From Bacillus alkalisoli (GTDB lineage: Bacteria > Bacillota > Bacilli > Bacillales > Bacillaceae_I), in NCBI RefSeq assembly GCF_002797415.1, contig NZ_KZ454944.1, positions 2,622,665 to 2,686,664 of the forward strand: a DNA stretch of 64,000 nt, given 5' to 3'. How positions within the stretch are numbered: the stretch's first letter is position 1; each line of letters starts with the position of its first letter. Below, in pieces: positions 52,390-60,822 of this stretch. A program made the position numbers and the translations under genes. The notes below the pieces were generated by a model. It worked only from the letters and a program-made list of their open reading frames with translations. It searched no databases and was not told where the DNA came from.

Positions 52390-52417
52390 TTTACATTGTG
52401 TTAACACTATATTTACA
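52390..52417. promoter_or_regulatory. PHO-box-like triple repeat upstream of phnD
   Basis: TTTACA-5-TTAACA-5-TTTACA: three hexamers at exact 11-base intervals, the arrangement that B. subtilis PhoP binds (TT(A/T)ACA). It lies about 105-135 bases upstream of the expected phnD transcription start, further than in typical PhoP-activated promoters. Confidence 0.5.
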
Positions 52418-54119
52418 ATTGTTCGTATTTATCCTGTATTTTCATATTTGAAATTTCCTTTTTAAGCCTTTGGGCTAACTGTTCTAAATCCTCAGCTTTA
52501 TTGTTTATTATGCTTACTGTTGAAGAAAATTGTTCATGAGTTGCTGCTACTTCTTCAGTGTCTGCACTATTTTGTGTAGCAATCGATAAGACTTTCTCCA
52601 TACCTTTTGTTATATCATTTGACTTCACCGATACTTCTATTGTAGAGTTTGCCACTTCTTTTACCATTTCATCTAACGAATTAACAAACTCTGCTAGCTT
52701 TAAGAAAAGGTTAGACGATTGACGAAGGACGTCTTTCCCATCTTGCGCTTTTTCCAATGTACTTGCGATACTTTTATTTGATGATTCAACACTATTAATA
52801 ATTTGCATTAATTCCGTTTGTACACGAACTGATAATCCCTTTGATTCATCAGCTAATTTTCTTACTTCACTAGCTACTACTGCAAAACCTTTTCCATGTT
52901 CCCCTGCTCTGGCAGCTTCTATTGCCGCATTTAGGGCTAAAAGATTTGTTTGCTCACTTATCTTTTGGATAGAAATTACTATAGACGCTATCTTCTCTGA
53001 TTGAGTAGCCAAGCCTTTAATTCGATCATTGGTTAATTCTACTAGATCAATAATAGAAGCCATTTCTTCTTGAAGTATTTTTAGAGATTGTTCTCCTTCT
53101 ACAGCTTGACCTCTCGCTACATTTGATCGAGACTGAATGTTTTGAACTGATAATTGTATATCATTTAATTTATTTTCTATTTGTTTAACGTTTAAAACAT
53201 AGTCGTGTATGGTACTACTTTGTTGCTCTGAACCAGAGGCAATTTCTTGAATGGAGGAAGATATTTGCTCTGTTGCTTCATTTGTTTCTATCATCATTTC
53301 TCTTAAATAGTTTACTGTATCATTAATATGTAAACTTGAATTATTAATAGAAACAACTAAAGATTGAAATTGGTCACTCATCTCATTAAAAGTTTCTTGA
53401 ACTTCTCCTATTTCATCTTTTGACTTAACTTCTATCCTAGAGGTCAAGTCTCCATCTTTAAATCTTTTAATCCCTTGTACTAATTGTGCCAACGGTCTAC
53501 TTAATAACTTTGTAACTAAAATAGATGTAAAAAATACAAAAAAGAGGCTAAGTATAATGGAACCCATTATCCAAAATGTCATCGTTTTTGCTGGTTGCAT
53601 AATATCACTTATGGAACTGCCAACTGCTATTTTCCAGCCGTTTGGAAGTGAATCAAAAGCAACTAGTCTTAACTCTCCGTCAAATTCGTATTCAAATTGG
53701 CCACGTTCTTCCTTTTTCATTTGTCTAATAAACGGATAGATAGACCAGTTTTCTTCAATCTTACTTTCGTCATGGTGATATCTCACTATCCCAAATCGAT
53801 CAATAATAAAACCATATCCTTCCATTCCGTTTGGAACATAGTATCTTTCTTCAATATCTCTCACTCGCGCTTCCACTTCTACGAATTGTTCTTTCGATAA
53901 AATGATTGATTGTGTATACGGTTCAAGTTCTTGAGCTTTTAGATAAACAATGTAAGATAAGTTTTTCTTCGTCATATCTTCCATACTTTTGTTAGAAATA
54001 ATTGTACTGATTAAACCTATTAGCAAAAGTGGGACGACTGTGATACTTACCATTAAAATCAGTAGCTTTTGCTGAAAGGTCCATGTATTCTTTTTCTTGT
54101 TTACTTTATTAAAAATCAC
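52413..54119 (-). CDS. Methyl-accepting chemotaxis protein with Cache sensor
   Basis: 568 residues from GTG at 54119 (GGAGG eight bases upstream; an earlier TTG is part of that site). TM1 about 20-42, single-Cache ectodomain (about 45-178: [28 protein letters not shown]), TM2 about 183-205, HAMP (about 205-258), and the signalling domain with hairpin tip [20 protein letters not shown]. Couples an extracellular signal to CheA. Divergent from the histidine kinase at 54278. Confidence 0.93.
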   Translation of the reverse strand: MIFNKVNKKKNTWTFQQKLLILMVSITVVPLLLIGLISTIISNKSMEDMTKKNLSYIVYLKAQELEPYTQSIILSKEQFVEVEARVRDIEERYYVPNGMEGYGFIIDRFGIVRYHHDESKIEENWSIYPFIRQMKKEERGQFEYEFDGELRLVAFDSLPNGWKIAVGSSISDIMQPAKTMTFWIMGSIILSLFFVFFTSILVTKLLSRPLAQLVQGIKRFKDGDLTSRIEVKSKDEIGEVQETFNEMSDQFQSLVVSINNSSLHINDTVNYLREMMIETNEATEQISSSIQEIASGSEQQSSTIHDYVLNVKQIENKLNDIQLSVQNIQSRSNVARGQAVEGEQSLKILQEEMASIIDLVELTNDRIKGLATQSEKIASIVISIQKISEQTNLLALNAAIEAARAGEHGKGFAVVASEVRKLADESKGLSVRVQTELMQIINSVESSNKSIASTLEKAQDGKDVLRQSSNLFLKLAEFVNSLDEMVKEVANSTIEVSVKSNDITKGMEKVLSIATQNSADTEEVAATHEQFSSTVSIINNKAEDLEQLAQRLKKEISNMKIQDKYEQL

Positions 54120-54277
54120 TATTTTTACCTCCAAGACTAGCTTTTATAGTTAAACTTTATCGTATTTATAAACAAATGACATATTAATTATTTGTAAATT
54201 TTAAGTTATACTTATTTTCGAGAATTAGGTAAAAATAATATTATGATAATAATTAGCTACAACAAGGAGTTTTGATA

Positions 54278-55777
54278 TTGAATAGATTTAATGTAAAAAC
54301 GACGCCATTCTTCCTATACTTATTTATCGCACTAATTCCTGCAATTTTAATAGCCGTTTTCATCATTCAGCAAAATTTACATATTGTGAAAGGAAACAAC
54401 ATTAAAGAGGCAAACGAACACTTATCCCTTCATAAAAGTAGAATTGACTCTTTTATCCATGATACAGTCACAACACTTGACGCAATTGGCATGGTTATTA
54501 ATACTAAGAGAGAAGAACAATATGAAATACAAGAAGTCCTTATTCAAATGGAAGAAAAGGATGCACGGTTTTCTGGTTTATACTGGGTAAACACAGATGG
54601 TATTCTTGAATATTCATCCTCTCCTCCATTTGAAACGATTAGTATTGCGGAGCGCGATTATTTCCAAAAAGCAAAGGAAACCAAAACTACTACATTTTCT
54701 TCTGGCTTTAAAGGTAGATTAACAGGGTTGTATATCGTAACTATTTGTACTCCTGTGTTAGATCCTACAAGTGATGAAGTTGTTGGATATATTTTGGCAG
54801 GATTGAACTTGTACTACATGGGTCAAAGCTTATCCGAACTTGTATCAGAGCAACTAATCATTGTTAAAGATCATAAAGACCAAATACTATTTTTGACGAG
54901 TGTTGATTCTCCAGTTGATTCAGTAATGATATCTTCTTCTTTACAAAATGTTGATTGGACCATTGAGGCACATAGTTTACCTGCCTCCACTAGTGACGTA
55001 ATTTATTCTTCTTTACCAGCTATGTTTGCTACCTTTATCTTAAGTCATGTCATCTATCTTGCATTCCTTTCTTTTTTTCTCCGTAGAAAATCTATACAAG
55101 AAAAAAGAAAACAAGAAAAACAAAAGCTACAACTAATTGGACAACTAGCTGCAAGTACTGCTCATGAAATTAGAAATCCACTTACGGGAATAAAAGGGCT
55201 TGTAACATTATTAAGTGAGAAGCATTTTGACAAAGAAGATCAATATTATTTTTCTATTATTCAAGATGAAATTACGAGGATTAATTTAATTGTTAGTGAG
55301 TTTCTTGTTTTAGGAAAGCCAACTGCTGATAAGCATGAGTTACATAACCTCTCCGAAATAGTATTAGAACTAAAACCATTAATAGAATCGGAGGCCCATC
55401 TTCATAATGCTCAACTAAATGTAAATATTACACAGGATGTAATTCATCTATTCTGCGTTAAAGATCAATTAAAACAAATTATATTGAATTTATGCAGAAA
55501 TTCTTTTGAAGCGATGCAAACTCAAGGTACCTTACATATAGATGTTTTGAAGCAAAAAAAAGAAGCCTTACTAATTTTCAAAGATAATGGTGTTGGAATT
55601 TCAGATGTGGCATTGAAGAAAGTGTTTGATCCCTTTTTTACAAATAAAGAAATGGGAACTGGTCTCGGATTAGTAATCTGTAAGCGAATTGTTGAATATC
55701 ATAATGGTACGATAACCATTGATAGTAAAGAAGGTCAAGGTACATTCGTTACGATTAGTTTGCCTTTGGCTAATTAG
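54278..55777 (+). CDS. Orphan sensor histidine kinase with Cache domain (sporulation-kinase-like)
   Basis: 499 residues from TTG at 54278 with AAGGAG upstream; TTG at 54272 is too close to that site. TM1 about 10-30, double-Cache-like ectodomain (about 35-245) with YWVNTDGILEYSS, TM2 about 247-268, HisKA with H296 (STAHEIRNPLTGIKG), HATPase N, G1 and G2 boxes (NLCRNSFEAM, DNGVGI, GTGLGLVICK). No response regulator is next to it. This is the layout of KinB/KinC/KinD-type kinases that feed Spo0F. Confidence 0.92.
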   Translation: MNRFNVKTTPFFLYLFIALIPAILIAVFIIQQNLHIVKGNNIKEANEHLSLHKSRIDSFIHDTVTTLDAIGMVINTKREEQYEIQEVLIQMEEKDARFSGLYWVNTDGILEYSSSPPFETISIAERDYFQKAKETKTTTFSSGFKGRLTGLYIVTICTPVLDPTSDEVVGYILAGLNLYYMGQSLSELVSEQLIIVKDHKDQILFLTSVDSPVDSVMISSSLQNVDWTIEAHSLPASTSDVIYSSLPAMFATFILSHVIYLAFLSFFLRRKSIQEKRKQEKQKLQLIGQLAASTAHEIRNPLTGIKGLVTLLSEKHFDKEDQYYFSIIQDEITRINLIVSEFLVLGKPTADKHELHNLSEIVLELKPLIESEAHLHNAQLNVNITQDVIHLFCVKDQLKQIILNLCRNSFEAMQTQGTLHIDVLKQKKEALLIFKDNGVGISDVALKKVFDPFFTNKEMGTGLGLVICKRIVEYHNGTITIDSKEGQGTFVTISLPLAN

Positions 55778-55810
55778 TCGTATAATAAGAAATGAGCGGA
55801 GAGGAATGAA

Positions 55811-56542
55811 ATGTTAGAAGTTTTTATCGGAAGCACTTTAGCAGCAATGTCGACAGGACTAGGTGCACTTGTAATATTATTTTTAAATAAAAAAATAAGC
55901 CATAGAACTAGAGACACTTTACTAGCTTTTTCAGCAGGTATTATGATGGCAGCTACCATGATGGGCTTAATACCTGAGTCATTAGAGTACGGTGGCTTCA
56001 CACCGCTTGCAGTTGGCCTTTTATTAGGTGTTCTTGCTTTAAATCAGCTTGAAAAAAGAATACCTCATATCGATTTAGAACATAAACGATCTGGAATATC
56101 GTTTGATCAAAAGGCAATATTAATTGTTGCAGCTATTACGTTACATAATATACCAGAAGGATTGGCAGTTGGCGTTAGTTATGCTTCTGAATCTCAAGAA
56201 ACAGGTAATATGATTGCGGTGGCAATTGGACTACAAAATGCACCAGAAGGATTACTAGTAGCACTTTTTTTAATTAATCAAAAAATTAGTAGATGGAAAG
56301 CTTTTTTTGTCGCAACTTTGACAGGTATAGTAGAAATTCCGATGGCATTTTTAGGGTTTTATTTAACTTCATTAGTATCATGGTTAGTCCCAGTCGGGTT
56401 AGCTTTCGCTGCAGGAGCAATGTTGTTTATTATTTACAAAGAACTAATTCCAGAAAGCCATGGAGACGGTAACGAACGAGTAGCTACTTATTCTTTTATT
56501 TTTGGCGTTCTGTTTATGATTTTTATTATCGATCTTTTTTAA
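55811..56542 (+). CDS. ZIP-family metal transporter
   Basis: 243 residues, eight helices. Metal-site motifs HNIPEG (112-117) in helix 4 and NAPEG (143-147) in helix 5, plus IPESLEYGG in helix 2. The histidine-rich loop of larger members is replaced by a short EKRIPHIDLEHKRSG segment. Likely zinc or related divalent metal uptake. ATG follows GAGAGGAATGAA. Confidence 0.92.
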   Translation: MLEVFIGSTLAAMSTGLGALVILFLNKKISHRTRDTLLAFSAGIMMAATMMGLIPESLEYGGFTPLAVGLLLGVLALNQLEKRIPHIDLEHKRSGISFDQKAILIVAAITLHNIPEGLAVGVSYASESQETGNMIAVAIGLQNAPEGLLVALFLINQKISRWKAFFVATLTGIVEIPMAFLGFYLTSLVSWLVPVGLAFAAGAMLFIIYKELIPESHGDGNERVATYSFIFGVLFMIFIIDLF

Positions 56543-56739
56543 ATTCCGCCACTTGTCATGTGGTGGTTTTTCTTTTTATATAAGAGATTTTGGTATTCAA
56601 CAATTAGCTTATCTAAGTCTTGACTAATTTTCAATGTATCTTCACTTTGTATTCCAGAACGGTTTGCTATGGTCACCATACATTCTCGTTTTTTACTAAT
56701 TTTATTCATTAAACACTTCATGTACTGTTCGTGAGACAA
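56539..56739 (-). CDS. Spo0E-family aspartyl-phosphate phosphatase
   Basis: 66 residues from TTG with GGAGAGGAG upstream. Two helices joined by a turn, with the family signature SQDLDKLI at 39-46. Spo0E proteins remove phosphate from Spo0A~P and delay sporulation. Its 3' end overlaps the ZIP terminator. The neighbouring orphan kinase at 54278 may feed the same phosphorelay from the other side. Confidence 0.85.
   Translation of the reverse strand: MSHEQYMKCLMNKISKKRECMVTIANRSGIQSEDTLKISQDLDKLIVEYQNLLYKKKNHHMTSGGI
56544..56576 (+). terminator. Terminator of the ZIP gene
   Basis: CCGCCAC/GTGGTGG followed by TTTTTCTTTTT; it lies inside the last codons of the Spo0E-like gene on the other strand. 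Confidence 0.85.
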
Positions 56740-56895
56740 TTTTCTCCTCTCCTTCTAAAACACTTACTATCGAATTATTACAAAAAATACTAAATTTGTA
56801 AACAGATTCGCAAAAATAGACATTTATTGCATGCATTAATTTTGTCCCGAAGGTGAAAAATGTAAAAATAAAATGAAAAAAGAGGCGTGTTACTA

Positions 56896-57207
56896 TTGAT
56901 TGATAAAACTAACTCCTTACCGTCTATGAGAGTAATTTGGAGAGAATTGAAGGAATTACTTCAATTAGCGAAAGATTGGAAAACTGGAAATTATCCATCT
57001 GCTTCCCGTTTCACTATTTTTATTATTTTTGTTGCAGCTGGTTACTTTTTCATGCCATTCGATATAATACCTGATTTTTTGATAGGGATTGGATTTCTTG
57101 ATGACATTATCATTATTAGTTTTATTTTTTATTTATTAAGAAATGAAATAAAGCGTTACCGCTCTTGGAAAAATACACATAGTCAGAGGGATGTACATGA
57201 AAAATAA
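56896..57207 (+). CDS. DUF1232 (YkvA-like) membrane protein
   Basis: 103 residues from TTG at 56896 (GAGGCG upstream). The DUF1232 core GYFFMPFDIIPDFLIGIGFL then DDIIIISFIFYLLRNEI is exact for the family. Function unknown. Its end overlaps the next gene by 11 bases, so both are translated from one message. Confidence 0.88.
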   Translation: MIDKTNSLPSMRVIWRELKELLQLAKDWKTGNYPSASRFTIFIIFVAAGYFFMPFDIIPDFLIGIGFLDDIIIISFIFYLLRNEIKRYRSWKNTHSQRDVHEK

Positions 57208-57997
57208 ACTTTATATTTTGTTGATATTACTCTTCTCAGTTTTAGTATTTGTTCCTTGTTACACTTTTGCCTCAACAGTTGAAAAGAAAGTCGCTATCGT
57301 TATTGATGACTTTGGAAATAATATGAAAGGAACGGATGAGATTCTTTCGTTACCTGCAACCTTAACCATTGCCGTAATGCCCTTTTTATCAACAACAAAA
57401 GAAGATGCCGAACTTGCACATAAACTGGGACATGAAGTAATTTTACATTTGCCGATGGAACCTAGGAAAGGAAAAAAAAGTTGGTTAGGGCCCGGGGCTA
57501 TTACGACAGATCTTTCTGATGAAGAAATACATAAAAGAGTAAACGCTGCAATGGACGAGGTACCACATATCGTTGGAATTAATAATCACATGGGTTCGAA
57601 AGCCACTTCAGATGAACGAGTAATGAGGATAGTGTTACAAATATGTAAAGAGCGTGGTTTATATTATTTAGATAGTAAAACTAGTGGAAAAAGCGTTGTT
57701 GCAAAGATAGCCACTGAATTAGGTGTACCATATTTAGAAAATGAACTGTTTTTTGATGAAGTATATACAACTAAACATATTGTAAGACAAGCAAATCAAT
57801 TGCTTAAAAGAATGGATGAAAAAGATTCCATTATCGCCATTGGGCATGTGGGAGTTGCTGGAGAAAAGACGGCAAGCGTGTTAAAACAATACATTCCTAC
57901 TTTAAAAAGAAAAGCAAAAACCGTGCCATTGTCCGATTTATTACTTGATAAAATGGAGCCAATATTTGAAATTACACACAATAAAAAAACTAATTAA
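57197..57997 (+). CDS. Divergent polysaccharide deacetylase (YibQ/DUF610 family), exported
   Basis: 266 residues from ATG at 57197 (AGAGGG six bases upstream; ATG two codons earlier is too close). Signal peptide to about residue 26 (ILLILLFSVLVFVPCYTFAS). Domain VAIVIDDFGNNMKGTDEILS, LPMEPRKGKKSWLGPGAI, GINNHMGSKATSDERVM and YYLDSKTSGKSVVAKIA, with IAIGHVG near the end: the metal-binding D-D, H and H sites of this group. Probably acts on cell-wall or secreted polysaccharide. Confidence 0.9.
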   Translation: MKNKLYILLILLFSVLVFVPCYTFASTVEKKVAIVIDDFGNNMKGTDEILSLPATLTIAVMPFLSTTKEDAELAHKLGHEVILHLPMEPRKGKKSWLGPGAITTDLSDEEIHKRVNAAMDEVPHIVGINNHMGSKATSDERVMRIVLQICKERGLYYLDSKTSGKSVVAKIATELGVPYLENELFFDEVYTTKHIVRQANQLLKRMDEKDSIIAIGHVGVAGEKTASVLKQYIPTLKRKAKTVPLSDLLLDKMEPIFEITHNKKTN

Positions 57998-58002
57998 AAA
58001 CC

Positions 58003-58119
58003 GTGCCGGTTGTTTGGACGCTTTCCGCGGGGGAGGCGGTGAGCCTCCTCAAGCCGAAGGGCTCTGTGGGGTCTCACCAGCCTGCCCTCTCCCGCAGGAG
58101 TCGTCCACACAACCGGCAC
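58003..58119 (+). repeat. Palindromic repeat family P, copy 6
   Basis: Arms GTGCCGGTTGTTTGGACG and CGTCCACACAACCGGCAC (one mismatch). Core CTTTCCGCGGGGGAGGCGG, GAGCCTCCTC, CTCTGTGGGGTCTCACC and TCCCGCAGGAGTC. It sits 6 bases behind the deacetylase stop and may end its transcript. Confidence 0.9.
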
Positions 58120-58137
58120 TTATTTTTAGTAATTTAA

Positions 58138-58290
58138 TCAATTTCATAATTACGGTTCGTTTAGTGAAAAACGAATGTTCATTTTATTATAATTAAATAA
58201 CGTTTCGATATAAAACGTAAATTATATTAAATAATAGGTTGAATATTCGTTTTTCGTTTAGTAATTGTACATTATGAAACTCACCCAAGT
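58138..58290 (+). repeat. Family M inverted-end element, copy E
   Basis: Ends ATTTCATAATTACGG then TTCGTTTAGTGAAAAACGAA, and ATTCGTTTTTCGTTTAGTAA then TTGTACATTATGAAACTCAC. Nearly identical over its length to copy C in the other orientation. It begins 19 bases after family P copy 6. The rest of the gap to 58363 is empty. Confidence 0.85.
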
Positions 58291-58363
58291 ATTTGTATAT
58301 TAGATAATACTCTTTAATAAAATCTTGTTTAATACAATCAAATTATCTACCAAGATCTTTGTT

Positions 58364-59005
58364 TTATTGCTGTGGATCAATCTCATCGATATGCGTTACT
58401 CTAAATTCGCCTTTATCTTCTAACTTCTTCACAATATTCTTCACTTTTTCTTCGGTTAATTCTTCAGGTAAGTTAATAATAATACGGCGTAAGTATTTTT
58501 CACCGTTATCTAACGTTAACATTCCATCAATATTCACATCTTTTAGTAAAGATACTAAATCTTTAATAGCACCTTTATGTTCGATCGTCGCAACTGTTAA
58601 TGTATAGCCTCCTGTTTTCATTCCGAAAGAGTCGGCAAGTACGTCCATTACGTTTGCGTGTGTTAAAATTCCGATAAACTCTTCATTTTCATTTAATACT
58701 GCTATGAATGGTAGACGTTTAATCGTGAAAAAAGCTTTAAAGAAGGAATCTTCTTCATATATATATGCATCATTGTTTATAACTAAGCTCGAAACGGAGT
58801 CTTGTTCCGTTCCTTTCTTTTCATATAAATAGTCTAATAAATGAACTTTATAAACAAAGCCTTCAAATTTTCTTCCGTTGTCTGATAAGACCGGTATACA
58901 ACGATAGCCTGTGTCTTTAATTGTGTCGTATGCTTGTTTTACTGTAAATGTTGGTTCGCAATGCTTAACATCGTGTTTTGGCACGAAATTGTAGCGAATT
59001 TTCAT
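58364..59005 (-). CDS. cbpA: CBS-pair plus ACT-like protein (CbpA-type c-di-AMP-binding protein)
   Basis: 213 residues from ATG at 59005 (GGGGAG upstream; a GTG three codons earlier overlaps it). Two CBS motifs (about 5-62 and 73-130: YRCIPVLSDNGRKFEGFVYK, RLPFIAVLNENEEFIGILTH), then an ACT-like domain (about 136-205: YTLTVATIEHKGAIKDLVSL). This layout is that of Listeria CbpA, which binds cyclic di-AMP. The name rests on architecture and remembered length only. Confidence 0.75.
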   Translation of the reverse strand: MKIRYNFVPKHDVKHCEPTFTVKQAYDTIKDTGYRCIPVLSDNGRKFEGFVYKVHLLDYLYEKKGTEQDSVSSLVINNDAYIYEEDSFFKAFFTIKRLPFIAVLNENEEFIGILTHANVMDVLADSFGMKTGGYTLTVATIEHKGAIKDLVSLLKDVNIDGMLTLDNGEKYLRRIIINLPEELTEEKVKNIVKKLEDKGEFRVTHIDEIDPQQ

Positions 59006-59215
59006 TGCTTTCACTCCCCTAAATTATGCTGCATAGTTAATATATTTATTATGAAAAAAAATATGAATCCTATTTTAAAATTATCATAAATATCCATAAA
59101 GGTAAAGAAAATTCATAATATTTGTACTTTTGTTACGTAATACTTTTTGTACAATTTAATTATAGTATATTTCCTTTGTGAAATAGTGAACAATTGTTAA
59201 ATATTTATGAAAAAT

Positions 59216-60553
59216 TTATTTTGCTGCATTTGCTGCAACTTGTACTGCATCCCAAACTGTAGCATATGGCGGAGCATAACTTAAATCTAGCATGCCAATT
59301 TCGTCCGTTGTTAATTTACAAGTAATTGCAGTAGCTAGTACGTCTATTCTTTTTGCAATCCCTTTATCTTTACCAACCAATTGTGCTCCAATAACTCGTT
59401 TCGTCTTTTTCTCCCACAATAACTTTACATGAATTTTTTCCGCATTCGGATAATAACTAGCATGACCATTTGTCTCTACTGTAATTGTTCCGAAATCAAT
59501 GTTCTCTTCTTTTGCTACTTTCTCTGTTATCCCTGTCATCGCAGCAGTCCAGTCTAATATTTTCAATACATTTGTTCCTAAAATACCGTTAAACTCTGTT
59601 TTCATACCATTAATATTATATGCTGCAATTCTTCCATGTTTATTCGCAGTTGTACCTAAACCTATGTTTACTGGTTTTTGTAAAATTAGATGATTGCTTG
59701 TAGCACAATCACCTGCAGCAAATATATCCTTAATGCTCGATTCTTGGTGTTTATTTACTATAATTGCCCCATTATCAAGCATATCTATTCCAGTATTTTT
59801 AAGAAATTCGGTATTCGGTTTATTGCCAATATTAACGATTACTGCATCTACTTCATACTCACTTTTATTTGTGATTACTTTCTTTACTGCATTTTCCAGG
59901 CAAACTAGTTCTCTTACTTCTTCACCTAGAGCAAAAGATGCTACATCTGAAACACCCTTTTCTATTATATTCGCCAATTCAGAATCGAAGTTTCCTAAAA
60001 CTTGATTATTTAATCCCACCATGATAACATCTTTTTTTAATTCAACCATTGTCTCTAAAAGCTCCATGCCTATATAGCCAACGCCAATAATTAATACTTT
60101 TTTGATACTCTCTTGTTGAAAAAACTTTCTCATATTTATTCCATCACGTAACGTTTTTAATGTAAAAACATTGTTCGCATCTTTTGGTACGAACGGAGGT
60201 ACGACTGGCTTGGATCCTGTCGCAATAAGTAGTTTATCGTACTGAATATTTTCTGTTTCAATTGTCTTTAAATTCTTGACCGTTACGCTTTTTTGTTCTG
60301 CATTAACCTCAATTACTTCTGTGTGCAAATGTACATGTATATTTCTTTTTTCAAAATCTTCAACTGAACGTGCTAACAATTCCTCATGTGTTTCTGTCAC
60401 ACCAGATATGTAGTATGGTAATCCACACGCACCATATGAAACATGTTCATCTTTTTCAAATACAGTTATTTTCAAGTCTTCGTTTAGTCTTCTAAGTTTG
60501 GATGCTGCACTCATTCCACCTGCTACTCCACCTATTATGACAACATGCTCCAA
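59216..60553 (-). CDS. CoA-disulfide reductase family FAD/NAD(P) oxidoreductase
   Basis: 445 residues from TTG with GGAGGGG upstream. FAD motif GGVAGGMSAA (8-17), single redox cysteine C43 in SYGACGLPYY, NAD(P) motif GVGYIGME, and FAADGCAT-like FAAGDCATS. The C-terminal dimer domain holds LDLSYAPPYATVWDA, whose tyrosine is typical of CoADR. No rhodanese domain is fused. Keeps coenzyme A reduced or deals with related disulfides. Confidence 0.9.
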   Translation of the reverse strand: MEHVVIIGGVAGGMSAASKLRRLNEDLKITVFEKDEHVSYGACGLPYYISGVTETHEELLARSVEDFEKRNIHVHLHTEVIEVNAEQKSVTVKNLKTIETENIQYDKLLIATGSKPVVPPFVPKDANNVFTLKTLRDGINMRKFFQQESIKKVLIIGVGYIGMELLETMVELKKDVIMVGLNNQVLGNFDSELANIIEKGVSDVASFALGEEVRELVCLENAVKKVITNKSEYEVDAVIVNIGNKPNTEFLKNTGIDMLDNGAIIVNKHQESSIKDIFAAGDCATSNHLILQKPVNIGLGTTANKHGRIAAYNINGMKTEFNGILGTNVLKILDWTAAMTGITEKVAKEENIDFGTITVETNGHASYYPNAEKIHVKLLWEKKTKRVIGAQLVGKDKGIAKRIDVLATAITCKLTTDEIGMLDLSYAPPYATVWDAVQVAANAAK

Positions 60554-60617
60554 ATAATCCCCTCCAGTAATCTCATTGAATATCCATACCCGAATTTCAA
60601 GAAAAGCATAGGTGTTC

Positions 60618-60650
60618 GAAAAAAATGGTGCCTTTAGAAGGCACCATTTA
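60618..60650 (-). terminator. Terminator of the second ger operon
   Basis: AATGGTGCC/GGCACCATT followed leftward by TTTTTTTCG, directly at the stop of the 52-residue gene. Confidence 0.9.
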
Positions 60651-60806
60651 TCTCCATTCGATATAAAATGGAAGAACCGCTAAGCTCCCACATATTAACA
60701 TTACTATACATACACTTGCAAATTTATATCCTTCTTTCCAGATTCTTCTACTGTAGAAAAATGTATAGACAATTAATAGAATAGCAATTAGTGACATCCA
60801 AAACAT
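60648..60806 (-). CDS. Two-helix small protein at the end of the second ger operon (candidate GerD-subunit type, GerKD-like)
   Basis: 52 residues: MFWMSLIAILLIVYTFFYSR then RIWKEGYKFASVCIVMLICG and SLAVLPFYIEWR. Two membrane helices joined by a basic turn. ATG at 60806 has AGGTGAT upstream and lies 17 bases after the gerC stop, before the operon terminator. Some germinant receptors carry a small two-helix D subunit (GerKD of B. subtilis, the gerV D gene of B. megaterium) that changes receptor activity; position and topology fit, sequence alone does not prove it. Confidence 0.65.
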   Translation of the reverse strand: MFWMSLIAILLIVYTFFYSRRIWKEGYKFASVCIVMLICGSLAVLPFYIEWR

Positions 60807-60822
60807 CTTTATCACCTACTTT

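Noticed and set aside
57945-58196. 83-codon rightward frame after the YibQ-like gene
   Set aside because: Its sequence is the end of that gene in another frame plus family P copy 6 and part of family M copy E.
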